Assembly: GCF_009792895.1 (NCBI RefSeq)
Contig: NZ_WSSC01000005.1
Span: 186,001 to 250,000, forward strand
Source: Pigmentibacter ruber
Lineage (GTDB): Bacteria; Bdellovibrionota_B; Oligoflexia; Silvanigrellales; Silvanigrellaceae
Reading direction: 5' to 3'
Length of the DNA stretch: 64,000 bases
Positions within the stretch are counted from its first letter, which is position 1. Every line of letters begins with the position of its first letter. This document shows, piece after piece, positions 9,101-17,748 of the stretch. The notes beneath the pieces were generated by a model that was not told the DNA's origin, searched no databases, and saw nothing but the letters and a program-made list of their open reading frames with translations. Both the position numbers and the translations under genes were made by a program.

Positions 9101-9898
9101 TTAAAACAAAACTTGCCAACCAATCCATGGTCCATAAATAAGATCACTTAAATTAAAAAAACCAAAATTAAGATTTGATTCTTTACCTGTTTTTACATTC
9201 ATTAAGAACCTTGCAAAATATGGGATAGAATTACTTCCTGCAGTATAATCGAGAGATGTTTGTTGCCCAGGATCATCATAACCAATACGGAAAAAGGGAG
9301 CATAGAGAAATTGGCCTTCAATACCCACATAATCATTAAAAAAAAGTTGATAACCAACTCCAAATGCGACAGTGCTTACTGAGAGCTTGAAGTATTTTAA
9401 ATCTTGTGGTTCACCGGATTGTAAATTTAAATTAAGGGCTGTTAAATGAAATGTAATAATATTATATGAATTAATAAAATAGGAAGTATTATTTGTAAAA
9501 TTGTAATAGCTTACAGTGGTTTTTAAATTATTTCCTTGGGGAGAGAGATAGACATAACCAGCATAACCTGTAATCACTGAACTAATATCTTTATTACTAA
9601 AAAAACGATATCTTGCTTTTAAGTATAAAAAAGGCTGAAAAGTAAATAAAGTCAATACACTTAAAGCTGAATTTGCACCAATTGTAAGGTTCTCACTCAC
9701 GCCATAATCTAATCCAGTTAAAGGCAGATCAAAAGATAATCGATTTTTCGGAACCATTCCTGTGTCAAAATAACCAGCAAACATACTTAAAGGGGTTGTT
9801 GTAGGAGCAGTTTGTTGAATTGAATCTTTCCCTCTTTGAGCATATGCAGAATATGATATAAGGAGAATAAAGAAACAAAGCCAATTTAGTTGTTTCAA
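9101..9898 (-). CDS. Exported outer-membrane beta-barrel-like hypothetical protein
   Basis: A 265-aa protein with a clear Sec signal peptide (LCFFILLISYSAYA, cut before Gln). The mature part consists of alternating amphipathic strands rich in Tyr/Phe/Asn/Gly and ends GWQVLF, a terminal-Phe outer-membrane signature. It leads the three-gene minus-strand envelope operon, 20 bases before the lipoprotein start. No family identified beyond the barrel-like appearance. Confidence 0.7.
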   Translation of the reverse strand: MKQLNWLCFFILLISYSAYAQRGKDSIQQTAPTTTPLSMFAGYFDTGMVPKNRLSFDLPLTGLDYGVSENLTIGANSALSVLTLFTFQPFLYLKARYRFFSNKDISSVITGYAGYVYLSPQGNNLKTTVSYYNFTNNTSYFINSYNIITFHLTALNLNLQSGEPQDLKYFKLSVSTVAFGVGYQLFFNDYVGIEGQFLYAPFFRIGYDDPGQQTSLDYTAGSNSIPYFARFLMNVKTGKESNLNFGFFNLSDLIYGPWIGWQVLF

Positions 9899-9955
9899 TT
9901 GTTAGCCCTTTATCTGGTTTAAAGATTATTTTACTGAATGAGGAGAATTTAAGAA

Positions 9956-10279
9956 ATGAATTCAAATAGATTTTTTATCATGATTCTGACGTTATTTTGT
10001 TCAGTTATGACCACAGCTTGTCTCACTGTAGGGAATCAATTTCCAAGTACAGTGGTTTGGATAAAAGCCAATGAAACAACACGCACTGAAATTGAAAAAG
10101 CATATGGCCCACCATTTCGGGTGGGATACGATTCTGGTATGAAAACATATTCTTATGGATATTACAAATATTCAGCTTTTTCGGAAAGTCAAACAAAAGA
10201 TTTAACAATTCGATTTAATTCTAATGATACTGTTTATAATTATACTTTTAGCAGTTCTTTTCCTGAAGATAAAAAATAG
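9956..10279 (+). CDS. Small lipoprotein resembling SmpA/BamE (OmlA) fold
   Basis: A 107-aa protein with a lipoprotein signal ending TTAC (Cys about residue 22). The mature portion has TTRTEIEKAYGPPFRVGYDSG followed by YSYGYYKY and a paired-strand end. This matches the two-helix, three-strand BamE/SmpA pattern in which a helix precedes GxPxxxG and beta strands. BamE proteins sit on the inner leaflet of the outer membrane in the barrel-assembly machine, but many BamE-like lipoproteins have other roles. GAGGAG lies about 9 bases before the ATG. It is divergent from the barrel operon. Confidence 0.55.
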   Translation: MNSNRFFIMILTLFCSVMTTACLTVGNQFPSTVVWIKANETTRTEIEKAYGPPFRVGYDSGMKTYSYGYYKYSAFSESQTKDLTIRFNSNDTVYNYTFSSSFPEDKK

Positions 10280-10442
10280 TATTATTTATTTTCTTTGCTA
10301 ATTCCAGAAAATATAATTATTTTCATCTATTAATTTAAGCCGCAACATTTTGTTTCATATTGGATATTGAGAAAAAACAGGAACAAAATATTTCTAATTT
10401 TGTTGTGAAATATTATTTTTACTCAAAGTTAGGAATTTATAC

Positions 10443-11441
10443 GTGAAATTTTCAAAATTATCTTTAACATCTGGGTTAGCTACTTTATCTTTATTGTCAT
10501 CTTATGCCTATGCATGTTCATCTTGTGGTTCTAGTGCAACTACTCCTTTAGTTTTAAATCCTAATGAAAATTTAAAGGCTTATCTGGGCATTTCACAAAA
10601 TTTTGGATACATGAACTATAAAAATAGTGATTCACAAGGAGCAATACGAACTACAAATCCAAAATTAATTACAAGAAGAACTTTAACTCTCGCAGTTGGT
10701 TATAGATTAACTGATGATGCTTTTGTAACATTAACAGGGACGCTAAATCAGAGTGAAGGACCAATAAATATAAACGATTTAACTCAAGGTAATAAAGTTA
10801 AATATGTTTTAGGAGATCCTATTTTATCTGGTCGTTATAATCTGGTAAATATGGGTATAGACAATGTTTACCGGCCACAAGTGCAATTAGTAGCAAGTTA
10901 TAAACCAAAATTAGCAAAAAATATGGTTGATTTAGATGGTGATGCAATAGATACTGTCGGAAATGGTTTTCATCAAGTTATGGGTGGTATTGATTTTTGG
11001 TGGGGAATGAGTTGGTTACAATTTGGAGCAAGCCAATTGCTTACTTATTCATTTGATAGAACTCCAGATAATGTGAATGCAAAAGGAGAAACACAATATA
11101 AAAGAACAAGAGATCTACAATATACAACAGTCTTAACATTAGGGCATGTATTAAAAGAATATAAATTAGCATTCCAAACAGGTGTTATCCTTGATTATAT
11201 TGGTGAAGAAACTACTTATAGGAGAAATGATGCTGCGGGTTATTCAACAAAAAATGTTAACCCTACTCAGCAATCTAACTCTGTTTTCTTTTTAGTGAAG
11301 TATAATGTTACAGAACAAGACACACTTAGATTTTCTTATACAATTGGTGGTGCGTATGATGGTAATTTAGGACCTTTTACTAATTCAAATCAAACAACTT
11401 CAAACTCTGCATTAGTTGCATATGAAAAAACTTTCTTTTAA
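10443..11441 (+). CDS. Exported beta-barrel protein beginning with a CSSC motif
   Basis: A 332-aa protein starting at GTG (AGGA about 10 bases upstream). The signal region ends SYAYA and is followed at once by CSSCGSSATTP, so the mature protein would start with two cysteines. A Cys at +1 could also be lipidated, although Tyr at -2 is unusual. The remainder is barrel-like with many aromatic strands and ends in Phe-Phe. The downstream gene, 9 bases away, is an exported thioredoxin-like protein, suggesting that the N-terminal Cys pair is kept reduced, oxidised or metal-loaded by that partner. Possibly a transporter or sensor barrel. No family named. Confidence 0.65.
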   Translation: MKFSKLSLTSGLATLSLLSSYAYACSSCGSSATTPLVLNPNENLKAYLGISQNFGYMNYKNSDSQGAIRTTNPKLITRRTLTLAVGYRLTDDAFVTLTGTLNQSEGPININDLTQGNKVKYVLGDPILSGRYNLVNMGIDNVYRPQVQLVASYKPKLAKNMVDLDGDAIDTVGNGFHQVMGGIDFWWGMSWLQFGASQLLTYSFDRTPDNVNAKGETQYKRTRDLQYTTVLTLGHVLKEYKLAFQTGVILDYIGEETTYRRNDAAGYSTKNVNPTQQSNSVFFLVKYNVTEQDTLRFSYTIGGAYDGNLGPFTNSNQTTSNSALVAYEKTFF

Positions 11442-11450
11442 GAGTGAATA

Positions 11451-11807
11451 ATGCGAAATATTCTAATTTTACTTTCATGTTTTATTTTACAACCTGTTTT
11501 TGCTGAATGTATGGAATTTAATGAAGAAAAATTTGAACATTATCTTAAAAGTAAAAGTAAAATAGAATTAATTTTTTTCTCATCTTGGTGCTCAGATTGT
11601 AAAGAAGATTTATTAAAAATTAGAAAAAATCAGAAAAATCTAAAAGATAAAGTGGTTATTATTAATACTTTTGATCGATTAGAAAAAGCTAATACAGCTT
11701 TAAAGGCATTAGAAATAGAATTAGATTGTTATTTTGATAGAGATAGAGTTCTTACAAAAAAATATAACATCAAAGCTGTACCTGCGCATGTTTATGTTAA
11801 TCAATGA
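11451..11807 (+). CDS. Exported thioredoxin-like protein
   Basis: A 118-aa protein with a short signal peptide (ILILLSCFILQPVFA). The fold begins with LIFFSSWCSDC, a WCxxC redox site at about residues 47-50, then a beta-alpha-beta run and the cis-proline loop KAVPAHVYV. This is a minimal periplasmic thioredoxin that would reduce or oxidise cysteines. It is co-transcribed with the CSSC barrel gene, a likely partner. Confidence 0.78.
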   Translation: MRNILILLSCFILQPVFAECMEFNEEKFEHYLKSKSKIELIFFSSWCSDCKEDLLKIRKNQKNLKDKVVIINTFDRLEKANTALKALEIELDCYFDRDRVLTKKYNIKAVPAHVYVNQ

Positions 11808-11811
11808 AATA

Positions 11812-12126
11812 TTAAATCCTTTTCTTAATTTTATTATCTTCTGTTAGAAAACCTTCTAATCTTGCTAGTTGTAGTAAAGTTGAGGAAAGTAATTTATTTA
11901 TATTAATGGCTGAATATTTCAGCCATTCATGAGTTGTTTTATCATTTGGGTATTTAAGAATACAATCATCTGTATATGACTCAAATTTATTAATTGATTC
12001 AATAATTTCTATTAATTTTGTTGGGCATTGACATTCTAGCATGTCAGCATTTTCTTTTAGCTTATTAATAGTGTCTAAAGTTAATTTACCGTTTTGATCT
12101 AATAAAGTATTTTCTTCAAAACTCAT
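11812..12126 (-). CDS. Small hypothetical protein downstream of a nucleotide cyclase
   Basis: A 104-aa soluble, helical protein with a distinctive ECQCP motif at about residues 31-35, then FESYTDDC. I recall similar Cys-containing helical segments (CxCP...FExYxxxC) at the C-terminus of some proteobacterial regulators, but this is memory and not a search. Its start overlaps the cyclase end by four bases (ATGA), so the two are translationally coupled and may work together. Function unknown. Confidence 0.6.
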   Translation of the reverse strand: MSFEENTLLDQNGKLTLDTINKLKENADMLECQCPTKLIEIIESINKFESYTDDCILKYPNDKTTHEWLKYSAININKLLSSTLLQLARLEGFLTEDNKIKKRI

Positions 12127-12740
12127 AAAATATCCTTTTTATCTTTACTAAAATTTGTAGGTAATAGCCAATAAAGAGTTTGCTGATTTTTTTTGCCGGT
12201 TACATGTACTTTTCCTAGTCCGAGAAAATTAAAATAATTTTCGCAGGCTGTGAATGTACTCTCAGATGATATAACATCTACCAAAAAATTCCTTGTTAAA
12301 TGCTCTATTTTTGATGCGGTATTAACAACATCACCATAAATTGATGAAACTAATTTGTTTCCTACTGTAATATTACCAAATACGACTTCTCCTGTATTAA
12401 TACCAATGCCAACAGAAATAATTGGTTTTTTTAGGAAATAGTAATTAGCATTAATGATAGAAATTTCTTCTAAAATTTTTAAAGCACATAAGCATGCAAA
12501 TTTAGCATGTTCATTATTTGGTTCTGTAATTCCAAAATGCGCTAAAATACCATCGCCCATAATTTTATCAACTGTTCCTTTATTTTTAATAATGACTTTA
12601 CTTAGACTAGATAAAACATAATTGGCAAAGGAAAATGCTTCTTCAGGTGGTTTTTCATCAAATAGAGTAGTAAATTTACGAATATCACAAAATAAAACAG
12701 TTGCATTGTATTTTTGCGGTTTACTTATCTTCATAGCAAA
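12123..12740 (-). CDS. Class III adenylate/guanylate cyclase catalytic domain protein
   Basis: I prefer the ATG at 12740 (205 aa); an in-frame ATG at 12818 would add 26 residues and overlap urc4. The protein is a bare class III cyclase domain. The first metal Asp is in FCDIRKFT and the second in DKIMGDG, where the Lys is the adenine-selecting position. IYGDVVNTASK carries the partner Asp and the transition-state Asn. The conserved Arg of VNxAaR is Lys here. Having no membrane or sensory domain, it is probably cytosolic and controlled by a partner, perhaps the coupled 104-aa protein. It would make cAMP if active. It is at the end of the uracil-catabolism-like operon. Confidence 0.82.
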   Translation of the reverse strand, partial: FAMKISKPQKYNATVLFCDIRKFTTLFDEKPPEEAFSFANYVLSSLSKVIIKNKGTVDKIMGDGILAHFGITEPNNEHAKFACLCALKILEEISIINANYYFLKKPIISVGIGINTGEVVFGNITVGNKLVSSIYGDVVNTASKIEHLTRNFLVDVISSESTFTACENYFNFLGLGKVHVTGKKNQQTLYWLLPTNFSKDKKDIL

Positions 12741-12792
12741 ACCTATTCCGATATATTGAATATATTCCACTATAGTATAAATATTATATTTG

Positions 12793-14037
12793 TTAAAAAA
12801 CAGTCCCATCACTATCAATTTTTATTGGCGGAGAACCATCTTTCCTAAGTTGGGCTGCAATTTTTCGCCCTGCCCACCATGTACCACCTTCAAGAACTCT
12901 AGCTAATGGAAATTCAGTTGACTTTTTTCCTAAATTTTCTGTTACTTTTTTAGCTATTTCATCTAATAAAACTATTGTTAATGCTCGCCATTCAACAATG
13001 ATAGGTGAACCAGGGTGATGTAACTTATCTAAATCATCTTTGTTTTTTAAAGAAATCAATCCTGAGTCAAGCATTAACCCACCGTTTCTGTATTCTGCAA
13101 GACCCGTTAAATTATCGATTTGTCCTATTGTAAAACCAGCTTCCATCAAAGGCTCAAACAATGAATAAGAAAGCCATTGCGATAATTTATGAAAAGGAAC
13201 TAACGATTCTATTCCATCACCTAATAAAGGGTAGCTCCAAACATCTCCTAAATTTATTTTATTAATAGAAATGCGTCCTGGCCAAATTGACCCTAATCCT
13301 CTTTGAATAGTGCGAAGAATTTGAGTTGCGGTCATATGTCCAGTAGGAAATTTTTCTTGCAAATAATCTAAAATATTTCCTATTCTTGGTTTATCAGCAC
13401 CAAACATTTCTGGATCTTTGAGTAATGTTTCTCCTAAATTTTGCAATAATTTTAATCGACCATCTAAGCCAATTAAAAAATTTTTTTCAGAAACTTGCAA
13501 CCCGTTTGCTAATTCTTCTAGTGTAAGCTGTCTTAATTTTTCTGCATGAACTTGATAAGGTTTATCTTGATCTAGTGAAAAAAAGCCCGAAAGAAATAAA
13601 CGAAGACTTGCTACTGCTAATCCTTCAGAACGAGAGTATTCTTTCCCTGTAGATTTTTCAAAATATTTCCATCTACTTCCTGCACCTGCATCAAGTAAAA
13701 CGCTGATGATAACTAAATCTATTTTTGACTTTGTTATTTGATAAGTTGTTAAATCTTTTAATACTAATTTTAGCTCAGATAAACGGTCGAAATGGCCAAC
13801 ATTAAAATGATTCCAGCGCGAATGAAATGGAATATTTAAATTTGGGTAGTTATCTAAAGTAACTGAAGAAACAAAAGTTGATACTTCATCCAATTTATCA
13901 GAATTTACTTGGAAAAAAGTTTTATTTGCTAAAGATAAATTAAATATTTCTAAAGCTTTTTTTCTTATAGTAAGTGGAGAAAATATATATTCTATGTCAT
14001 GAATATCACCACTTAGATCTTTGAGCATATCATTCAT
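12793..14037 (-). CDS. Urc4/Urg3-family (DUF1688) protein, uracil catabolism
   Basis: A 414-aa protein recognised as the URC4/DUF1688 family from LLDAGAGSRWKYFE, YSRSEGLAVASL, WPGRISINKINLGDVW and the C-terminal LEGGTWWAGRKIA. In the yeast Lachancea kluyveri, Urc4 is needed to use uracil as nitrogen source with Urc1; its chemistry is not established. The gene overlaps the Urc1-like gene by 8 bases, the pairing seen in bacteria that carry the pathway. Length is normal. No signal peptide, so it is cytosolic. Confidence 0.85.
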   Translation of the reverse strand: MNDMLKDLSGDIHDIEYIFSPLTIRKKALEIFNLSLANKTFFQVNSDKLDEVSTFVSSVTLDNYPNLNIPFHSRWNHFNVGHFDRLSELKLVLKDLTTYQITKSKIDLVIISVLLDAGAGSRWKYFEKSTGKEYSRSEGLAVASLRLFLSGFFSLDQDKPYQVHAEKLRQLTLEELANGLQVSEKNFLIGLDGRLKLLQNLGETLLKDPEMFGADKPRIGNILDYLQEKFPTGHMTATQILRTIQRGLGSIWPGRISINKINLGDVWSYPLLGDGIESLVPFHKLSQWLSYSLFEPLMEAGFTIGQIDNLTGLAEYRNGGLMLDSGLISLKNKDDLDKLHHPGSPIIVEWRALTIVLLDEIAKKVTENLGKKSTEFPLARVLEGGTWWAGRKIAAQLRKDGSPPIKIDSDGTVF

Positions 14038-15277
14038 CTAATTTGCGTCCTTTTACTTTTTTAAGTTCTGTGACACTTTTTGTTTTTCCTTCAGTATAAT
14101 AACCAGCAGCTTTTTTAGCTTCCATCTCTACTTGTGCATCAGGTGGTATTAACTCATCAGGTATGGAAACTCTTCTTCCAATTTCAATTCCACTATTTAC
14201 AATTGCATTGTATTTCATATCACTCATTGAAACTAAATTATCTATTCTTCGAATGCCTAACCAATGTAAAACATCAGGCATGAGTTGTTGAAAACGCATA
14301 TCTTGGACACCAGCAATACATTCCGTGCGATGAAAATATGTTGCTGCACTATCTCCACCTTCTTGGCGTTTTCTTGCATTATAAACTAAAAATTTTGTTA
14401 CTTCTCCAAGAGCCCTTCCTTCTTTCCGAAAATAGACAATGACTCCCGCTCCTCCTTCTTGTGCGGTACGAATTGATTCTTCTATTCCATGTGTAAGATA
14501 GGGTCTGCAAGTACAAATGTCTGATCCAAAGACATCGGATCCATTGCATTCATCGTGAATTCTTACAGTGAGTTTCTTTGATAAATCACTTACATGATTT
14601 ACTTCACCAAAAATATAAATACTTGTACTGCCTATTGGTGGTAAAAGTACTTTTAAATCTCGTCTAGTAATGAGTTCTGGGAACATTCCACCTGTTTGAT
14701 CGAATAAAACACGTCTGAGATCTCCCTCTGAAACTTGAAAGCGTTTTGCAATTCCAGGAAGATACCAAACAGGGTCAATTGCTGCTTTGGTAACAAGCAC
14801 ATCTTTATTTTTTGAAATAATTTTATCATCTATGTGAAGTCTACCAGCATCAATTGCTGAAGATATTTCTGGCATATTAATATGTGCTTTAGTAATAGCA
14901 ATTGTTGGACGAATATCATATCCTTTGGTGAAAAAGCTTTGAAAAACTTCTCCAACTTTAGCTCCCCAAGGATCTAAGCTCACAATTTTTTCAGGATCTC
15001 CCCAAGAAGGAAAAGGTCCAATATCTACAACTGGTGATGTATTCGTTAAATCTGGTCGGTGTTCGACAGTTAGAGCACCTGAGGCATTTGCTAATGCTCT
15101 GTATACTGAATAACTTCCACTATGTGTACCAATTGCGTTTCTGTGTTCGCGTTTTGTTAACGAAGCTACTACAGGTCCTCTTAGTAAAGGGTCGGCTTCC
15201 CCCCAATTTAAAGGAGCAGCCTGTTTAAAAATACTTGCTGGATGTGAAGTTAACAAAACATGTCCGAAGTTAACCAT
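14030..15277 (-). CDS. Urc1-like GTP cyclohydrolase II family protein
   Basis: I start at the ATG at 15277, preceded by GGAG (415 aa), and not at the TTG at 15289. The C-terminal half is GTP cyclohydrolase II-like: VRIHDECNGSDVFG and DICTC hold the three zinc cysteines, followed by EGRALGEVTK, and then GDSAATYF in place of the RibA GxDTxxAN. These departures, the ~190-residue N-terminal extension and the adjacent urc4 mark it as the uracil-catabolism paralogue Urc1, probably not RibA. It is thought to open the pyrimidine ring or a ribosylated derivative. Cytosolic; 18 bases downstream of the dehydrogenase gene. Confidence 0.82.
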   Translation of the reverse strand: MVNFGHVLLTSHPASIFKQAAPLNWGEADPLLRGPVVASLTKREHRNAIGTHSGSYSVYRALANASGALTVEHRPDLTNTSPVVDIGPFPSWGDPEKIVSLDPWGAKVGEVFQSFFTKGYDIRPTIAITKAHINMPEISSAIDAGRLHIDDKIISKNKDVLVTKAAIDPVWYLPGIAKRFQVSEGDLRRVLFDQTGGMFPELITRRDLKVLLPPIGSTSIYIFGEVNHVSDLSKKLTVRIHDECNGSDVFGSDICTCRPYLTHGIEESIRTAQEGGAGVIVYFRKEGRALGEVTKFLVYNARKRQEGGDSAATYFHRTECIAGVQDMRFQQLMPDVLHWLGIRRIDNLVSMSDMKYNAIVNSGIEIGRRVSIPDELIPPDAQVEMEAKKAAGYYTEGKTKSVTELKKVKGRKLDE

Positions 15278-15295
15278 AGTATTCTCCAATTTGAT

Positions 15296-16774
15296 TTAGG
15301 ACATCCAATTTTGATTTTTTAATTGAAACCATTTTGTTGTTACTTTTTTCCGGTTGCTCCAGAATTCTAAGCCTCCATCACTAGTTATATCTCCATGCCC
15401 AAATTTTGAGTGGTTTATTCCCCCAAATGAAAAAGGTTCTCTAGGTACTGGAATTCCTACATTGACTCCAATCATTCCTGCTTTGGCATTTAAGGTGACA
15501 AATTCTGCTATGTCACCTCTAGAAGTAAACACTGAGGCAGCATTTCCATAGGGATTTGCATTTTCAATGTGCATAGCTTCTTCAATACTTTTGCAGCGGA
15601 TGATAGATAATACAGGGGCAAATAGTTCTTCTTTAGCAAGGATACTATTTGGCAAAACATGATCTACAATTGTTGGATTTAACCAATTACCTTGTGATAT
15701 TTCTTTTTCAACTTTTGGATTTCGTCCATCAACTAATATCTGTTCTTTACTTAAGCATGCTTCAGAAATTGCTTTTTCTACTTTTTGTAAAGATTGTTTC
15801 GTTATTAATGCACCAATATCTTTTCCAGGAGCGAAATTTTTTGCTTTAGAAACAATTTCATCAATAATATTTTGTGTATTGCCAATAGCAAGTAAAACAC
15901 TTGCCGCCATACATCTTTGACCACAGCAACCTGTAAAAGAAGAAAGAATTCCATCGACAGCGAGCTCACTAATAGCATCTGGCATTAAAAAAATATGATT
16001 CTTAGCTCCTCCTAATGTGAGGGCTCTTTTACCAGTTGAAGTTGCTTTTGTATAAACATGTTTCGCTACAGGTGTAGATCCGACAAAGGCTATAGCTTTA
16101 ATGTCTTCGTGCTCACATAAAATATCAACAGTTTCTTTATCTCCTTGGATAATATTTAAAACACCATCCGGTAATCCTGATTCTTTAAATCCTAGTGCCA
16201 AATAATAAGATGTCATAGCTGTTTTTTCTGAGGGTTTCCAAATAAAACTATTTCCAGCCATAATCGCAATTGGAAACATCCACATTGGAACCATTGCTGG
16301 GAAATTACTAGGTGTGATGCCTGCAACCACACCCAAGGGCTCACGTCTATACTCACAATGAACACCTTTAGAAACCGTCATTCTAGCAAGTTGATCTAGG
16401 TTTTGAATTGAAATGGCATAGTCGAGAATTTCAATTCCTTTTAGTAACCCGTCTTTTGCTTCATTCTGTAACTTTCCACACTCATTACTGATTATTTTTG
16501 CTAAATCAATTAGATTTTCAAGTAACCATTTACGATAATTAAGAAATATTGCTGCACGTTCCCGGTAACTGTATTTTTCCCATTCTTGTTGACTTTTACT
16601 TGCACTAAGTACAGCTGAATTTACACTTGTTTTTTTGCTACGATAGGTATTTGCTAAAATCTGTCCTGTAAAAGGGCTTATTATTTGGCCTAATTTTTCC
16701 TCTGGGAATTCCCATTTACCTGAAATAAAATTAAGACATTCTTGAATATTCTCATTGTTATTGGGCGAGAACAT
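15296..16774 (-). CDS. mmsA: Methylmalonate/malonate-semialdehyde dehydrogenase (CoA-acylating)
   Basis: I start at the ATG at 16774 with AAGGA at 5-base spacing (492 aa). It is an aldehyde dehydrogenase with TPSNFPAMVPMWMFP and the catalytic SFTGCCGQRCMAAS, the MmsA/IolA signature (the Cys in GQRCMA). It also has GMIGVNVGIPVPREPFSFGG. MmsA converts (methyl)malonate semialdehyde, NAD and CoA to acetyl- or propionyl-CoA. As first gene before urc1-urc4 it would take up the three-carbon semialdehyde left after uracil breakdown. It may also serve valine or inositol catabolism. Confidence 0.9.
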   Translation of the reverse strand: MFSPNNNENIQECLNFISGKWEFPEEKLGQIISPFTGQILANTYRSKKTSVNSAVLSASKSQQEWEKYSYRERAAIFLNYRKWLLENLIDLAKIISNECGKLQNEAKDGLLKGIEILDYAISIQNLDQLARMTVSKGVHCEYRREPLGVVAGITPSNFPAMVPMWMFPIAIMAGNSFIWKPSEKTAMTSYYLALGFKESGLPDGVLNIIQGDKETVDILCEHEDIKAIAFVGSTPVAKHVYTKATSTGKRALTLGGAKNHIFLMPDAISELAVDGILSSFTGCCGQRCMAASVLLAIGNTQNIIDEIVSKAKNFAPGKDIGALITKQSLQKVEKAISEACLSKEQILVDGRNPKVEKEISQGNWLNPTIVDHVLPNSILAKEELFAPVLSIIRCKSIEEAMHIENANPYGNAASVFTSRGDIAEFVTLNAKAGMIGVNVGIPVPREPFSFGGINHSKFGHGDITSDGGLEFWSNRKKVTTKWFQLKNQNWMS

Positions 16775-16914
16775 AAAATCCTTATCCTTTTTCTTGGCTT
16801 TACTGAACAAAAAGAGTATGCATACTATCCCTAGACTATTGGTGAGAATTTATTGTATGTCAATTTTCCGGTGCGGTAAATTCAACCCACTAATAAAAAG
16901 GCGAATTTAGACAA

Positions 16915-16943
16915 TTGATGTTTTAATTTGCATCCAATAAAGT
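16915..16943 (+). promoter_or_regulatory. Putative sigma70 promoter of the DksA-like gene
   Basis: TTGATG (16915-16920) and TAAAGT (16938-16943) are separated by exactly 17 bases. This would start a transcript near 16950, about 48 bases before the start codon at 16998. Confidence 0.5.
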
Positions 16944-16997
16944 CATACCAACGTTTATTTGAATTGGTATCCGTGTTGTGTAGGAGAACAGAAAACG

Positions 16998-17399
16998 ATG
17001 CCGCCTAAAATGCCTTCTCAACCACAGGAATTGACCCGTGAAGAAGTCGGTCAATTAAAAGCACTCCTTACGAAATTGCGAGATGAACTCTACGCAAAAG
17101 AACAGGCACGTAAGAATGAAGGAGCTTATGAAATCAGTCGGGATGATATTTCAGATGAAACTGACCTTGCTTCTGTGGAAACCGATCAAGAAGTAAATAT
17201 GAAACTTGCTGAAGCTGATAGAAATAAAATTGCTCTTATTGAAAAAGCTCTACGCAAGATAGATGCAAATGATGGAACTTATGGCCTTTGTGAAGGAACT
17301 GGTGATCCTATTGGTTTCAAACGTTTGCAGATTCAACCATGGGCTCTTTATTCTTTACGTCATCAAGAAGATCTTGAAAGGGGTAAACGGGCAACATAA
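16998..17399 (+). CDS. DksA/TraR-family protein lacking most zinc-finger cysteines
   Basis: I chose the ATG at 16998 (AGGAG about 11 bases upstream); the in-frame ATG at 16959 adds residues that look untranslated. This gives 133 aa. The N-terminal half is a coiled-coil hairpin. RDDISDETDLAS places acidic residues at the tip, as in DksA, which reaches into the RNA polymerase secondary channel. The C-terminal globule GTYGLCEGTGDPIGFKRL keeps only one of the four zinc cysteines; the second pair is replaced by Tyr and His (ALYSLRHQ). It probably modulates transcription initiation with or without ppGpp. A strong terminator follows. Confidence 0.85.
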   Translation: MPPKMPSQPQELTREEVGQLKALLTKLRDELYAKEQARKNEGAYEISRDDISDETDLASVETDQEVNMKLAEADRNKIALIEKALRKIDANDGTYGLCEGTGDPIGFKRLQIQPWALYSLRHQEDLERGKRAT

Positions 17400-17414
17400 T
17401 TTATTATTTTTCTT

Positions 17415-17450
17415 AAAAGCCTTACTAGTTTTTTAGTAAGGCTTTTTTTT
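17415..17450 (+). terminator. Intrinsic terminator after the DksA-like gene
   Basis: A perfect 13-bp stem (17415-17427 with 17434-17446) closes a 6-base GTTTTT loop and runs into eight T residues at 17443-17450. It isolates the DksA-like gene from the cassette that follows. Confidence 0.9.
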
Positions 17451-17748
17451 TATTCCTACTATTATGAATAAATAGCTGTTGTAATAGTAAATAATTAATT
17501 TCTTTTCTGCTTTATTTCTTTAAAAAATATTTTTCTAACTTTGATTGAATTTATATAAAAATGTATAAAATTAACTTAACTAAAAAATTATAATTCTAAA
17601 TGAATTTCTATTTAGTAGATATTTTATTTTTAAAACTAGCCAAAAAATAATTTATTATGTAATTAATTTTTAAGAAATAAATTTAAATTAAATTGACAAT
17701 AAATAATATTGGGAATATATAAAAGTAAACAAATAAAGAAGGTGTAAT
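17451..17748. other. AT-rich intergenic region before the ATP-grasp cassette
   Basis: Nearly 300 bases of very AT-rich DNA with no supportable gene. It must contain the promoter of the cassette, but the composition produces too many -10-like hexamers to choose one. A purine-rich AAGAAGGTG just upstream of 17749 is the ribosome-binding site. Confidence 0.5.

Noticed and set aside
14030-15277. Annotation as riboflavin enzyme RibA
   Set aside because: The sequence departs from RibA in the nucleotide-binding part, has a long N-terminal extension and is next to urc4, which favours Urc1. No other rib gene is close.
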